A stretch of 64,000 bases of DNA from Fasciolopsis buskii (taxonomy: Eukaryota > Platyhelminthes > Trematoda > Plagiorchiida > Fasciolidae): NCBI GenBank assembly GCA_008360955.1, contig LUCM01008860.1, positions 95,735 to 159,734 on the forward strand, given 5' to 3'. The number at the start of each line of letters is the position of its first letter. The stretch's first letter is position 1. The translations under genes were made by a program, and so were the position numbers. Positions 48,254 through 58,500 of this stretch are shown piece after piece. The notes beneath the pieces were generated by a model, which was not told where the DNA came from, searched no databases, and saw nothing but the letters and a program-made list of their open reading frames with translations.

Positions 48254-51222
48254 CTGAAAAAACTGCATCACAAATTCCTTTTATGAGCAAAAAAAACTGC
48301 TGCAGTTTTTAGATGACCGCAGACAGTTACAAGAAAAAAAATTATCGAATTCCAAGATAACAACACGCAATTTCGACTGCATACCAAATTTGTAAAAAAC
48401 TGCTATCAAGAGAAATTTGTCTCAAGTATACGTGTGATCCGGATGCATCAGCTGATCGATGGAAGATAGATCACGAAAGCTAGCCAGTGAAGATTGTCTG
48501 AACATCCCTCGTCTGTACAACGAACAACAAGTGACCGACAATAATGACAGGTGAACGATCGGCGCAGGAATAGTGCTAAGTATAAAACGGAGATAGAACT
48601 GGTTGTGCGGCGATACAGCCTGGCATAGCACGGTACAAAACAGCGCACACACACACACACTTATTGATCGACTGATTGAAGTCAAAATTACTTTCGATGA
48701 TGTGCGTATTTGTTTGTGTGCGCGTAGGTTCAGGTGCAGAGATTGTGCCTAGCAAACATTAAATAGAGATCCGAAAGCAAATGAGTTCTCGGGAAGGGAA
48801 AGGGAGAAAAAAGAAGATAAGAAAAGCGTTGTTTTTTCTGCCATATATCTTTCCTCTGCATTGAATAGGGAAGTTGAAAAGATAGAGAAAATTTTCTATT
48901 TGGTTACCTATCGGCAGAGGTGGTAAGCCCCAAAACTCTATCCACTTGCTGATGTTGATCGCCACGAGTAATTTGTTGATTGATAAGTTCAAATCGCTTC
49001 TAGAACAGCTACTGGGCATTTGTTGTGCTCCGGTTTCGGTGGTTATTTGGGAGCACAATCGCACCAATGCCCACAAGAATGGAAGGATTAAAAGGAAAGA
49101 AAGTTTCCGAACAGATCCGTCGTTCACAAACGGTATTCAACAAACTCGGGAAAACTAGGAAGAAATAATGTACAGAGGCTACATGTTTGTTCGGATTCAT
49201 CAACAACGTAGATCCACCGCCTTTCCGCTCTAGCAGAAGCTGGACACTGTGAAGAAAAGTTTATGAGCTAAACACCTTATACTGCAGCCAAAGGGTCGAT
49301 ATATCGTGCAAGACCATATTTATCATGATCCATTCTCAATATGCAGGATTCTCAAACAGGAACGAAGAAGAGTGTTATAGGCAGCAAAGAATCTGTTTGA
49401 ATTTTTCGCATCTACGAGTCGATATTGGACCGGTGACCTCTCGGTTACTGGGGCGACGCTAAGGCTACTGAGCCAAGGTCTTTAGGTAAATTGACGAAGT
49501 GATCATGCGAATTCCTTTGGATCCAATCCTAGAAGACGTCTTTTGGATATGGTCAAACAACAAATCCACAAAAATATTTCAGTTCTCTGTTTACCTATAA
49601 TACGTTGACTACGTCTTAGCTACCGTAAGCTGACTCATGCACGAATTCCGATCAGTCAGCTGTCTCGTACATCAAAATTAAACAGATAACTTCTCGTCGG
49701 ACGGTTCACTGAAAAATTATACTCCTATTCTAAAAATAGTTAATGTACAACTACGAAGTGAAATTCAGCACCCATGGTGTGCACAAGCGTTTGAGCAACA
49801 CTGGAAACGCTATGCCAAAACGTTTTCGAATTTCTGTTGCGACCGAGATGATCCCTACGGAGATAATCGATTGCTGTCCCGAGTGTTGGCAAGTATTACC
49901 CGCTTAAATATCTTGTTCCATGGGAAAATTCCGGGAAGATCCAGTCAAGTTATCGTAGATTTATAGTTTCCCTAAGCGATGAGTATGGATCTGGACTGTC
50001 CTTGCGCACTAACAAAGGCTTTGACGATCATCATTGTTACTGGCCGAAACGCCCAATCAGCGGACATTAAATCAACTCTACGCATTCCGGCCACTTTTAG
50101 TCTAGTGTCCGCATATGAATTAACGCGCTCGGTGTATTGCCGCCCAGTGAGGCCTAGGGAGAAATCTCTCCCCCTATTTCTTGCATCTCTATGTACGATC
50201 AACTGCTATCGTAAAATATCACGGAGACGAGCGGAATGACGGTCCTTCAATCAATCATCGTCCTGGCGTCCGTTGCAACTTCAGTGTGCCCGACCAGCAA
50301 GACAAGCCTTGGGCATTTGATCGCAAAGCCTGTGGGTTGATTATGGGTGAGTTGCATGGGTGGCATGAACCACAATGAAATAAGCGGAAGACTCAGTAAT
50401 TTGACATCAAACTGACTGGCCGGCTCGAACGCCGTTACTTGTTTGATCGGTGTGTGTTATCCTTGCGCCCGCGTGCGTAACAGAAACGCAAAGGCCTCTA
50501 TTAGCAGAAGGATAGATGAGAATGCACACCAAAGGCGTCAGTCCTGGCGCTACCTTCAGAACATCCCGTGCACGAGAAGAGACGGAAATGTGTCTGATTC
50601 GAAGAGGCCAATACGCACTTAAATAACAAACACGACCATGCAAATATGTGCAGGAGTGAACAATGATCCAAGCCCCCCACGCATTAGAGTGCAATACCGA
50701 AGACAAAAATCGACGACAACAAGACGCCTTCAGAACGAAAACCAACCGGTCAAGGAGGCTCCTTCCCTAACTGAAAGGAAACCAGTCACTTCAGCGAGCC
50801 GGTTTCACCGTAACGGAGTCAATCGGTGGAGATCTCACCACTATTTTGCGAATGAACATCACGCAGCTTCAACACTGTATCGCAGACTCAGAACAGAGTG
50901 GAGCACCGGTTCTTCCGTAAGTCAGCCGTTCCGCCAGCACAACTAAACTCTCGAGAACATTCGGAGGCTGTAACAAACGAACAGTCAGTGTGCTATTACA
51001 CCCGAATTGTTAAACGATCATAAATGTCCTTGTTTCACCATCGATTTGTATAAGCTAAGTAAAGCTTTTATTTCCACAAATTACGTAACGTACTTTCCTG
51101 TCGTTGTACTAATCATGCAGAACGGTGAGTTGCAGACAGGTTATGGCGTAATCAAATCAACACAACCGAAACGATTGGGTACAGATGAACCGCACATCAG
51201 AAATAGCACAATTAAAACGTAC
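48254..51222. other. Intronic sequence, unassigned frames
   Basis: It holds a short CA tract (48643-48660). Frames at 49979-50239 (+), 49972-50202 (-) and 50638-50946 (+) are long enough to notice but match no family I know. A tRNA-like A box near 49450 (- strand) has no good B box. Confidence 0.45.
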
Positions 51223-51383
51223 CGGAATGATCGGATCGCAGATCCATTAGTTGTTTGTGCAAGACCTGCTCTTCCGAACGTTGAGCTTCGGCCAACTCGG
51301 CGACCAGATCAAATACACTGCCGTCGGCCAACAGATGAGCAACTTCGGTCAGTACTTCATTGGAAATGCCGGTTTGTAAATCA
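51223..51383 (-). CDS. DGCR6: DGCR6/gonadal homologue, second exon
   Basis: A 161-base exon behind a long pyrimidine tract (acceptor CCCATTTAG ending 51384), with donor CCG|GTACGT. Its 53 full codons contain L-T-E-V-A-H-L-L-A-D-G-S-V-F-D-L-V and then L-A-E-A-Q-R-S-E-E-Q-V-L. Human DGCR6 has L-S-x-L-A-x-x-L-L-D-G-T-V-F-E-I-V and L-x-E-I-Q-H-L-T-E-K-x-L in these places. No gap is needed from here into the next exon. It leaves one base (G) that completes an Ala codon at 43355. This exon identifies the gene together with the terminal one. Confidence 0.92.
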
Positions 51384-51699
51384 CTAAATGGGCAAAAGAA
51401 AAAGGAAAGGAAGAAACGGGTTCGGTGAGATCGAAATTCACCATTTGACGCATTTCAAAAGAGACGTGAATAGGCAGATGTTACATTAGTCATCGTAAAG
51501 TAAACATCTGGCAAGTCCTAATATAAATCCTCGGTAGATAGTTTTTCGAAGAGTCTGCTATCATAGTAAAGAGCTGACCAGGAATCAGCGAAATATAAAC
51601 TAATATCGAGGAAATGCATATCCCCGTTGTTGACAGTGGTTCGCGAATAATGGCTCCTGAAATTTCATCTCTGAGGTATACGATTCGAAGGTCACGATG

Positions 51700-51776
51700 G
51701 TACTGGCCAAGCAGTCAATATCGCGGCGTTCCAACCTGAAGTTTGCGGGTTCAAACCATTTCATCGACGGGCAATT
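51700..51776 (+). repeat. tRNA-like SINE head (family E), copy 2
   Basis: A box TGGCCAAGCAG (51704-51714) and B box GGGTTCAAACC (51747-51757), followed by CATTTCATCGACGG. It aligns with the reverse complement of 12480-12560. No paired acceptor stem is visible. Confidence 0.5.
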
Positions 51777-52544
51777 TTCCCGCTTTGCTGCGCTTGGTTG
51801 ACCGTGACCCTCGTCCCGGAATTGATACGAACTTTTCTTGCATCTTGGTAAAAGATAACGAACTATTTACGATACCGACAACAAGTCACATTTGTTATCT
51901 TTTCAGAACGATTTGCAGGGAAAAGTCACAACTAGATAACTCCGGGAAAAAATGGTCTGACCGAGTGTGTGCTCCTGTGCATGCGCGTCGTAATTTGCTT
52001 GGTTCAGCGACTGATTCGTTGTCTCTCGAACTAACTCTCATTGTGTAAATCGGCAAACACGATGTCAGCTATGGGATTCTCGACTTTATTTCGAGATTCT
52101 ATCAGTTCACTCGAATTTACATCAAAACTGTTACGAATGGTCAAAACATTCGGAATAGTCCAAAAACGAGCCCTCTTGTCACTCGATGTGGTCGCAATTT
52201 AGATAGAAATGATCACTCTTAAGCTGCCTGATTCACATGCCAACTGAAATCACACCAATCCGTTTGATGAACAGAGGAACTGCCATGACGTAAAGAAACA
52301 GTGAGAAAAACAAACAGGGCATACAGACAAGCGAATAACTAACATTTTCATCGCACAGATGTAACAACCAAGACTATTTGTGGCGTACTGCCTGCCAATT
52401 AGCTGACCGTTGAATGTGGCTCATAATTCCTCCTAAACTCCTTTCGGGACATTTTACACGCTGGAAACCTAGAAAGTATACTATCGCTAGTATCTTTTCG
52501 CCTAGTACCATATTTTTATAGAAAAGATTCAAATCTAGAAAGGG

Positions 52545-52817
52545 GCAGTGGTTGGATGAACAAGGCAACTGTCGTCCTAAAAGTCCAGACTTTTGAATTC
52601 CAAACCCGCCGATCACTTTGGTGGTAGGTCAACAACTCGCTATCATCCGGCTCGTTACCACATCTGACCCAATAAGATCCTATGTGTTTCTGTACCATTC
52701 CAAGTTTCAGGGTCACGGTTTTGCCGGGACGTCCTCCACGCTATTAGATCCTTAGTTGTTATGAGATCTGCCCAGTTTACCGCACTCATGTACGAAGCAT
52801 GCCAAAAAAAACAACTT
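52545..52817 (+). repeat. SINE-like repeat F, copy 4 with tRNA-like head
   Basis: The longest copy. A tRNA-like head (GGGCAGTGGTTGGATGAAC, then a B-box-like TTTGAATTCC at about 52590) leads into AAACCCGCCGATCAC. The shared core follows, with CAACTCGCTATCATCCGGC, TTCCAAGTTTCAGGGT and GCACTCATGTACGAAGCATG, and an AAAAAAAAC end. It suggests that repeat F is a tRNA-derived SINE of roughly 270 bases. Confidence 0.7.
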
Positions 52818-53074
52818 ATCGGTAAATCAGCATAAAAACCAAATCGATCTTCCATGATTACAGAAATCAAACAAATTGGCATTACCAACGACACACATCT
52901 ATCATGATCCAAATGGGGTTCTTGTTTGAGATTATGGATGGGAGAAGAACATCTTAACCAATGGGTTACACAAGCTGAATCTCAAGAAACGGGTGCTATG
53001 CCGTGTAGTACTGGTGTAACTTAAGACACCGTAACTGGTCACCGGACACCACAATATTGTCCAATCAGAAGCGA

Positions 53075-53400
53075 AGTGAACGAAAAATAGTGAAACAAAT
53101 ACCAGTTCACTATCGTTTTTACAACTATTAACCTTCCGCTAGGATGCCCTGATTTTGATTGCAATTTCACAACACCATCTACTGAAAACAAAAAACAACA
53201 ACGAGGAATAGCGAAAGATCAACTGCGAAATAACAAGTTAAACAACTATACATAAGAAAGATTTCGAATGCAAGAACCCATTGACTGCGACATTGAGACA
53301 ATAGCCTATCAGAAGACGAGGATCTCGGGGACTCTAACCCGGCACCTCCACGAGCCAATCCACCGGTTAGTTTCCAAACGTTTTTGCCATATCACGGATT
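53075..53400 (-). mobile_element. RTE-clade LINE, 3' fragment (subfamily B)
   Basis: Shares its 3' part with 6795-7050, including GAACGAAAAA.AGTGAA and AAGA.TTCGAATGCAAGAAC on the + strand. A degenerate G-G-A-G-L-E-S-P-R and C-R-S-Q-W follow on the - strand, corresponding to the G-x-G-P-R-D...N-R-x-Q-W tail. Confidence 0.65.
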
Positions 53401-53734
53401 GGCTACCGGCAACAAACACTCGCTTCGAAGAACAGCGAACAACGAGGTAGGCAGTCTTCCTGTGGGAATGTGCAAAACATGTCCCAACCACCTTAACCTG
53501 TTCTTATTCAGTGAATCAGTCAAAGATTAACCCTAGGACCTACACTATCCTACGTCTAACCACAGAGTTACTCACACAATTCTCCCACCACATTCTACAA
53601 ATACTATCAAGACAACGGTGCTAAAACACCCAAAGTCTCCGCATATCTTCTGCTTTCGACAGTTATGTTTCGCAGCACTATGGCAGTACCGACTAACTAC
53701 TGCAGTGTGAACTCAGTCTTTGATCCACAAGCGA

Positions 53735-53884
53735 ATGTCAAGTCGATGTGAGAGATGGTTCAAATCGGCGAATGACAATCGAGTAGTCGGTATGCGTGAC
53801 GAAAATTCAACCGAAATGCAACCAATTGATGAGACCGCGATTTCCTACCTGAAGATGATCTACAATGAATCACCAAAAAACAAA
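53735..53884 (+). CDS. Possible coding exon, weak
   Basis: A frame that starts at an ATG (M-S-S-R-C-E-R-W-F) is open for exactly 50 codons to a strong donor (AAA|GTAAGA). It contains Q-P-I-D-E-T-A-I-S-Y-L-K-M-I-Y. Upstream splice acceptors are poor, so it would have to be a first exon. No family recognised. It lies on the opposite strand to the DGCR6 homologue. Confidence 0.2.
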
Positions 53885-54126
53885 GTAAGAGAAACAGATA
53901 AAAGACACTAGCAAAACAGGTATCAGCAAGATGTACCAGATCCACTGCATTAGCACGCCGGAGGGCAGAAACACGTAGTGAAATTGTTCGAAGAAAAGAC
54001 ACGAAGTGATTGTATATGATAAAAGAGGAGTGTATAAGTATATTGCAGCTTAAAATGACCTAGGGATTGTTATATAGCTGATAGGAAATTGATCTGACTG
54101 ACGAGACCACAAGTTGTCGTGTTAAA

Positions 54127-54692
54127 TTTTACTTATACATCAGTCACATTTGGACAGGATGATAATGTAACAGTTACACGTTCTTCTCGAGAAGAGGTAT
54201 CTGAGGTTCTCATTATCACAGGAGTTAGTCCTGACAATCTGCCTTCAACTCCTTAAAGACACGATGTTGTGGACCTGACACCATCCCAAAATCTAGCAGT
54301 TCTACCATTTCAGTTCAACAATTTCACCCTATTGCTTTGGCATATTCAAGTCTCAAACTAACAAGACGTGTTGTATTTGAGCACCTTCGTTCTTCTATGA
54401 ATCCTCCTAGCGACCCCTCTCAATTTACTTAAAAATTTAACAGGTCCACTTCGGACGCGTTAGCCTCTCTTATTCATCACATTTGCGAATAATTAGATGC
54501 CTCGATGAAATTTGTGCGTTGCATCTTCTTGGACTACTCGTCGGCATTTGATTCTGTCCCATGGTCTCTTTTACTTCACAAACTGCAAACATTTGGTTGT
54601 CCCAGGCCCTTATTAGTATGGCTGTCTGCTTACCTTTCTAGCCGAACAAGGTGCACACGAATGGGCAGTAGAACTGCAAAACTGCTGGTCAA
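54127..54692 (+). repeat. Inverted repeat, left arm
   Basis: Reverse complement of 56440-57090. Over about 540 aligned bases I find only a handful of differences, including shared in-frame stops. This arm lacks about 80 bases (junction 54280/54281) that the other arm keeps at about 56856-56935. At both outer edges the similarity drops but does not vanish. Confidence 0.9.
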
Positions 54693-55500
54693 CAATTCCG
54701 GCGTGCTTCAGAGTGTTGTTCTTTCACCGTATCTATTCTCTACTTACACCAGTAACTTATCAACTGGCTCTCCCTGTCATGCTTGTGATGTTGCCCTCTC
54801 TCAAGCTGTTTTGAGCGACGATGATTTTCTGAGGTTTTTCCCAGCAACTTATATTGTATCTGCCTTGTCTCTCCACAAGCTGGGTTAAGTTTCAACAAAT
54901 CTAAATGTTTCGATTGTCTGTTCCCTTTATCTTGATCAGCCTACCCATTTAAATCATTATTTGTCGACTCAGAAACACTTATCAAAGTAGATTCTGTTAA
55001 ATATCTAGTTAATATTGACCAAAATCCGAAGTGGACTTCTCATTTCTACCTGTGTAAAGAAATCTCCTAGGGTAGTCATTTCAAATCAGAAAGCTTCGGC
55101 ATTACAAAGTGAAACAAAGCAACCATCTCCCAGTCTGTATACTAGTGTGTTTTTCTCAGCTTTTACTGTGCTATTATTTCTGCAGGCTTCCTTGAAAAAG
55201 ACTTTAGAATTCTTCGCCTCAGGCTGTCAATTATGAGAAGTGTCTTTCATATCACCAACTGAGTTATTCTTCAATCTGTGATCAGCACTTATCAGCATTT
55301 GAGAAATTTGCCGACAAAATATTGTAAGATTTCACGAATCCTCTGCACAACGATCGTTCAAAGTCCCGCTCTCATTTCAACAAGATCCATTTTTTGTTCC
55401 ATACCTTCTAGAGTCGACATTTACAGGAACGTCAGTGTTCTATAGTTAGCATGCATCTTCACAAACCGTGACCGTGTTTAAGCTGAATTCTTGAGTACAA
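54127..55500 (+). mobile_element. CR1/Jockey-like LINE, RT-to-3' segment
   Basis: The + strand holds the middle and end of a CR1-type RT. F-L-D-Y-S-S-A-F-D-S-V-P-W-S-L-L lies at about 54525-54575 and L-Q-S-V-V-L-S-P-Y-L-F-S (the G-V-P-Q-G-S-V-L-S-P block) near 54710. A degraded active site, S-D-D-D-F-L, lies where Y-A-D-D-x is expected, near 54815. S-V-K-Y-L follows near 54985, then HPLH- and TRS-type motifs in broken frames up to about 55440. Nothing of the endonuclease part is present on this side. Confidence 0.75.
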
Positions 55501-56263
55501 ATCATTTACACGATGAGTTTTTTTCGTTCATGCAAGATGGTGAGTGTCGATATCTCCATATTTTCCACTGCTATTTTTGACTGAAATGCAACATTACTTT
55601 GTACGCAAAAAATCATACTATACAAAAGTTCAGACACCCTGTTGGTCGAGTAAAGCTCCCGAAATCCCGACAAGTGAATGTGACTGATAATGTAAATCAT
55701 TCTAATTCGAGAATGCAGTCATTGTACTCTGAGTCAGTAACGAATATGCAGCAAGACACAAGGTGGCTTAATGTTGTATTGGTAACGCTATGGTTTAGAA
55801 GAATTCAAAGCAGTGGGTTGGACAATGACCGACTAGATCAAGCTGCACAGAGAATAAGGCGAACGAGGACTTCCGTGGATCTACTATTCGAATCGTTTAC
55901 ATTTCTACAGGGACTAGGATGTCAGCGGTAGGATCTCAAAGAAGCACAAATGTGAACCGGAAACTAGTAGCCGACTGGGTTTTCAACTTTCTACGGTGAG
56001 CAACAAGGTGAAATCGCGCTGCTTGGATGTACACTTCGTTTTCTGCCTCTATGTTGTTGCTGTCAATTGGAAGTGCTGGTGAGTGGCCGACTTATACAGC
56101 TCACCTCGATCTAATCGGAGTGGACACGGTGATTTCTGGGGATAAATCAGAAGTGTCTGGTCTATGCCTAAATTGCGCAGGTATTAGTATGTGGTTCCAT
56201 CTTCTAAGGACCTCGGAGAATTCGGTCGTTAAATTAAAAAGACTTGGACGTTTGGGTTTGCAC
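55501..56263. other. Spacer between the inverted CR1-like segments
   Basis: No recognised element. A 110-codon + frame at 55599-55931 has no family resemblance. Confidence 0.4.
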
Positions 56264-56364
56264 TTCCTCAAACAAACTGAAATGACAGGTTGAAAATGCA
56301 GAAGTAAGTGGAGCAGCTCCGAGTATCGTTCACCATTTTTTGAAGCTTTCAATATCTGAACCAT
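56264..56364 (-). CDS. DGCR6: Candidate first exon of the DGCR6 homologue
   Basis: An ATG at 56364 in a good context (GGCATGG) follows an in-frame TAA. The frame contains G-E-R-Y-S-E-L-L-H-L-L, which resembles the E-R-H-Y-Q-L-L-S-A-L start of human DGCR6. Ending at AA|GTGCAA gives exactly the phase (two bases) that the exon at 51383 needs, and a total of 215 residues against 220 in human. The donor is weak, and the alignment after the first 12 residues is loose (about four extra residues). Its position, strand and phase are right. The alternative is a chance frame. Confidence 0.35.
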
Positions 56365-56439
56365 GCCAACGAGATTTTAGCCTGCTACTGCGTACGAATA
56401 CCAACTAACTAATGGTACTGTCGAAACCGATACCTAGAA

Positions 56440-57090
56440 GTATTGACCAACAGTTATGAAGTTCTACCGCCCATTCGTGTGCACCTTGTTCGGCTAGAAA
56501 GGTAAGCAGACAGCCATACTAATAAGGGCCTGGGACAACCAAATGTTTGCAGTTTGTGAAGTAAAAGAGACCATGGGACGGAATCAAATGCCGACGAGTA
56601 GTCCAAGAAGATGCAACGCACAAATTTCATCGAGGCATCTAATTATTCGCAAATGTGATGAATAAGGGAGGCTAACGCGTCCGAAGTGGACCTGTTAAAT
56701 TTTTAAGTAAATTGAGAGGGGTCGCTAGGAGGATTCATAGAAGAACGAAGGTGCTCAAATACAACACGTCTTGTTAGTTTGAGACTTGAATATGCCAAAG
56801 CAATAGGGTGAAATTGTTGAACTGAAATGGTAGAACTGCTAGATTTTGGGATGGGAACAATAGTGACGTGTCTCCTGTAGTCTGGGATAGAAGACGAGGT
56901 TCGGGATGTGTTAATCAGAAAAAATGAATGCATCTGTCAGGTCCACAACACCGTGTCTTTAAGAAGTTGAAGGCAGATTGTCAGGACTAACTCCTGTGAT
57001 AATGAGAACCTCAGATACCTCTTCTCGAGAAGAACGTGTAACTGTTACATTATCATCCTGTCCAAATGTGATTGCTGTGTAAGTAAAAGG
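56440..57090 (-). repeat. Inverted repeat, right arm
   Basis: Reverse complement of 54127-54692, nearly identical through the middle. It retains the block (about 56856-56935) missing from the left arm. About 1.75 kb of sequence separates the arms. Confidence 0.9.
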
Positions 57091-58500
57091 ATGAAAGAAA
57101 GTTTGACTTATGCTGTCTATATCCACAGAACATTTCGTGTGTCTCATTCTTACTGTAGAACAGTCAAATGCCTTGCCATAGCGATCGGCTGTTACCTCTC
57201 AAGAGTTGTCCGGCGAATGCCATATCGGTATGTTTAATTTCAGCTCTTATTAGTATGGAAATGTACTGCACACGCGAGTTATTGCAGGATATGTTGTGAT
57301 GCTCCTTGAGTCTCCTTAGCGATCCCAGTACGTGGGAGATACCGCTATTTGAATCGAAAAGGGTTTCTAAAGGGCAGCAAATATCAATGATCGCCCTGGC
57401 CATCTTTGTAAAGTGTCTGACGTTGTCATTGAGCAGGGATTCAAAATAGAAACAAGCAGATGCGTGTGAAAGGAATTTTTGACGAAGAGTAAGGTCATCG
57501 TGTGAAAAATCATGAGAACGAATGTGAATTTGACTTGTCTGCTCGAAGGAATGGAAGGCCGACCGAGGGTATATCTTGGGCCTTAACAAATGCAGTTAAT
57601 GACCACTTGAGATGGGAACAGGTAGTTCCAGGGAGAAGAAATCAAAGTGGTAGGTAATAACTCTATCTAAAATGGAACCACCTCTGGTGGGAGAAATACA
57701 GAAGTCAGTCAAATCAAACACAATCAGTGGAACGGTTGATGCATGGTTGAAATCTGAAATATCATGCAGACCATCCTCAAGAAGAGGAAGAATAAATGCT
57801 AGAAGAGAATCGAAAAAAGTTGTGATGTGTTGTGAGCTAAAAGGGATTATGTATAAGTTTGTTATAATCCTGCTGATATGACGGGGAAGCTTGGGATGAC
57901 ACTGTGTTAGGAGACCGTCAGTTCCATTTAGGAAGCATGCATAAATGACTTCTGGCTTGCCTGACCAAAAGGAGTTTATGCATGCTGTCACACTACATCC
58001 AGTCTTCTTGCTCGAAACTCTGTGTTACTCGAAGAGTCTAAAGCTGTCTATCGACACGAGCAAATCAGAAATATCCGGATTCAGACACGATTCCTGTATG
58101 TAGATGACACGTGTGAACATGACTCGGCGATTGGAATACAAGGGACAGAGGCGATGTTTTCGTAAACAAAGAACGGATGTTGGTACTCAATAATGCTAGA
58201 ATGGACATCTCGGCTGGAGGGGTGCATTTAAGAGGTACCTGCCATCCAGCACGAGTGTTTCTTCCGGATGGATTAGATTTTTGAGGTAGAAGACTGTGTG
58301 ATCCCAATCCAGGATGGGAACCAATAGGATCCTCAAACAGTACTGATTCCGACCGATTGTTGCGGCGAACGGAGACCAAATGGAACCAAAAATCTCGCAA
58401 GGTAACAATAAATTGAGGGTGAAAGAATTGTCAAACTGCTCGTTACTAGCATTAGTGTTTTTAGTATTGAACATCAATCTGTATATCGACATGGTGTTAT
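56440..58500 (-). mobile_element. CR1/Jockey-like LINE, endonuclease-to-RT segment
   Basis: Read on the - strand from about 58500. L-S-T-N-I-R-S-L-F-T-K (endonuclease start) is near 58200-58170, and T-D-F-C-I-S-P-T-R-G-G-S-I-L-D-R-V-I-T (endonuclease end) near 57700. A long linker (57589-57164) comes next. The start of the RT follows, with V-T-I-V-P-I-P-K-S-S-S-S and F-H-P-I-A-L-A near 56860-56790, up to the L-D-Y-S-S-A-F-D block, breaking off at about 56440. Several frameshifts and stops. It is a separate, overlapping portion of the same family as 54127-55500. Confidence 0.75.

Larger units (their letters stand above)
43356..51222 (-). other. DGCR6 homologue, intron between second and third exons (7.9 kb)
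   Basis: Donor GTACGT, acceptor TTTTAG. It holds two RTE fragments, a family A SINE and an unassigned - strand frame with splice-like edges (48027-48253). No conserved DGCR6 residues are missing across it. Confidence 0.85.
51384..56263 (-). other. DGCR6 homologue, putative first intron (4.9 kb)
   Basis: This extent depends on the candidate first exon at 56264-56364 being real. It contains tRNA-like and SINE-like repeats, an RTE tail and a CR1-like LINE segment. Confidence 0.4.

Noticed and set aside
51700..51776. Functional tRNA gene
   Set aside because: It has A and B boxes but I cannot pair an acceptor stem or a proper anticodon arm, and it aligns with a second dispersed unit.
54127..58500. 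Twin-priming inversion of a single LINE insertion
   Set aside because: Twin priming puts the inverted 5' part upstream of the forward 3' part, with little overlap. Here the order is the opposite and the two parts share about 0.6 kb.
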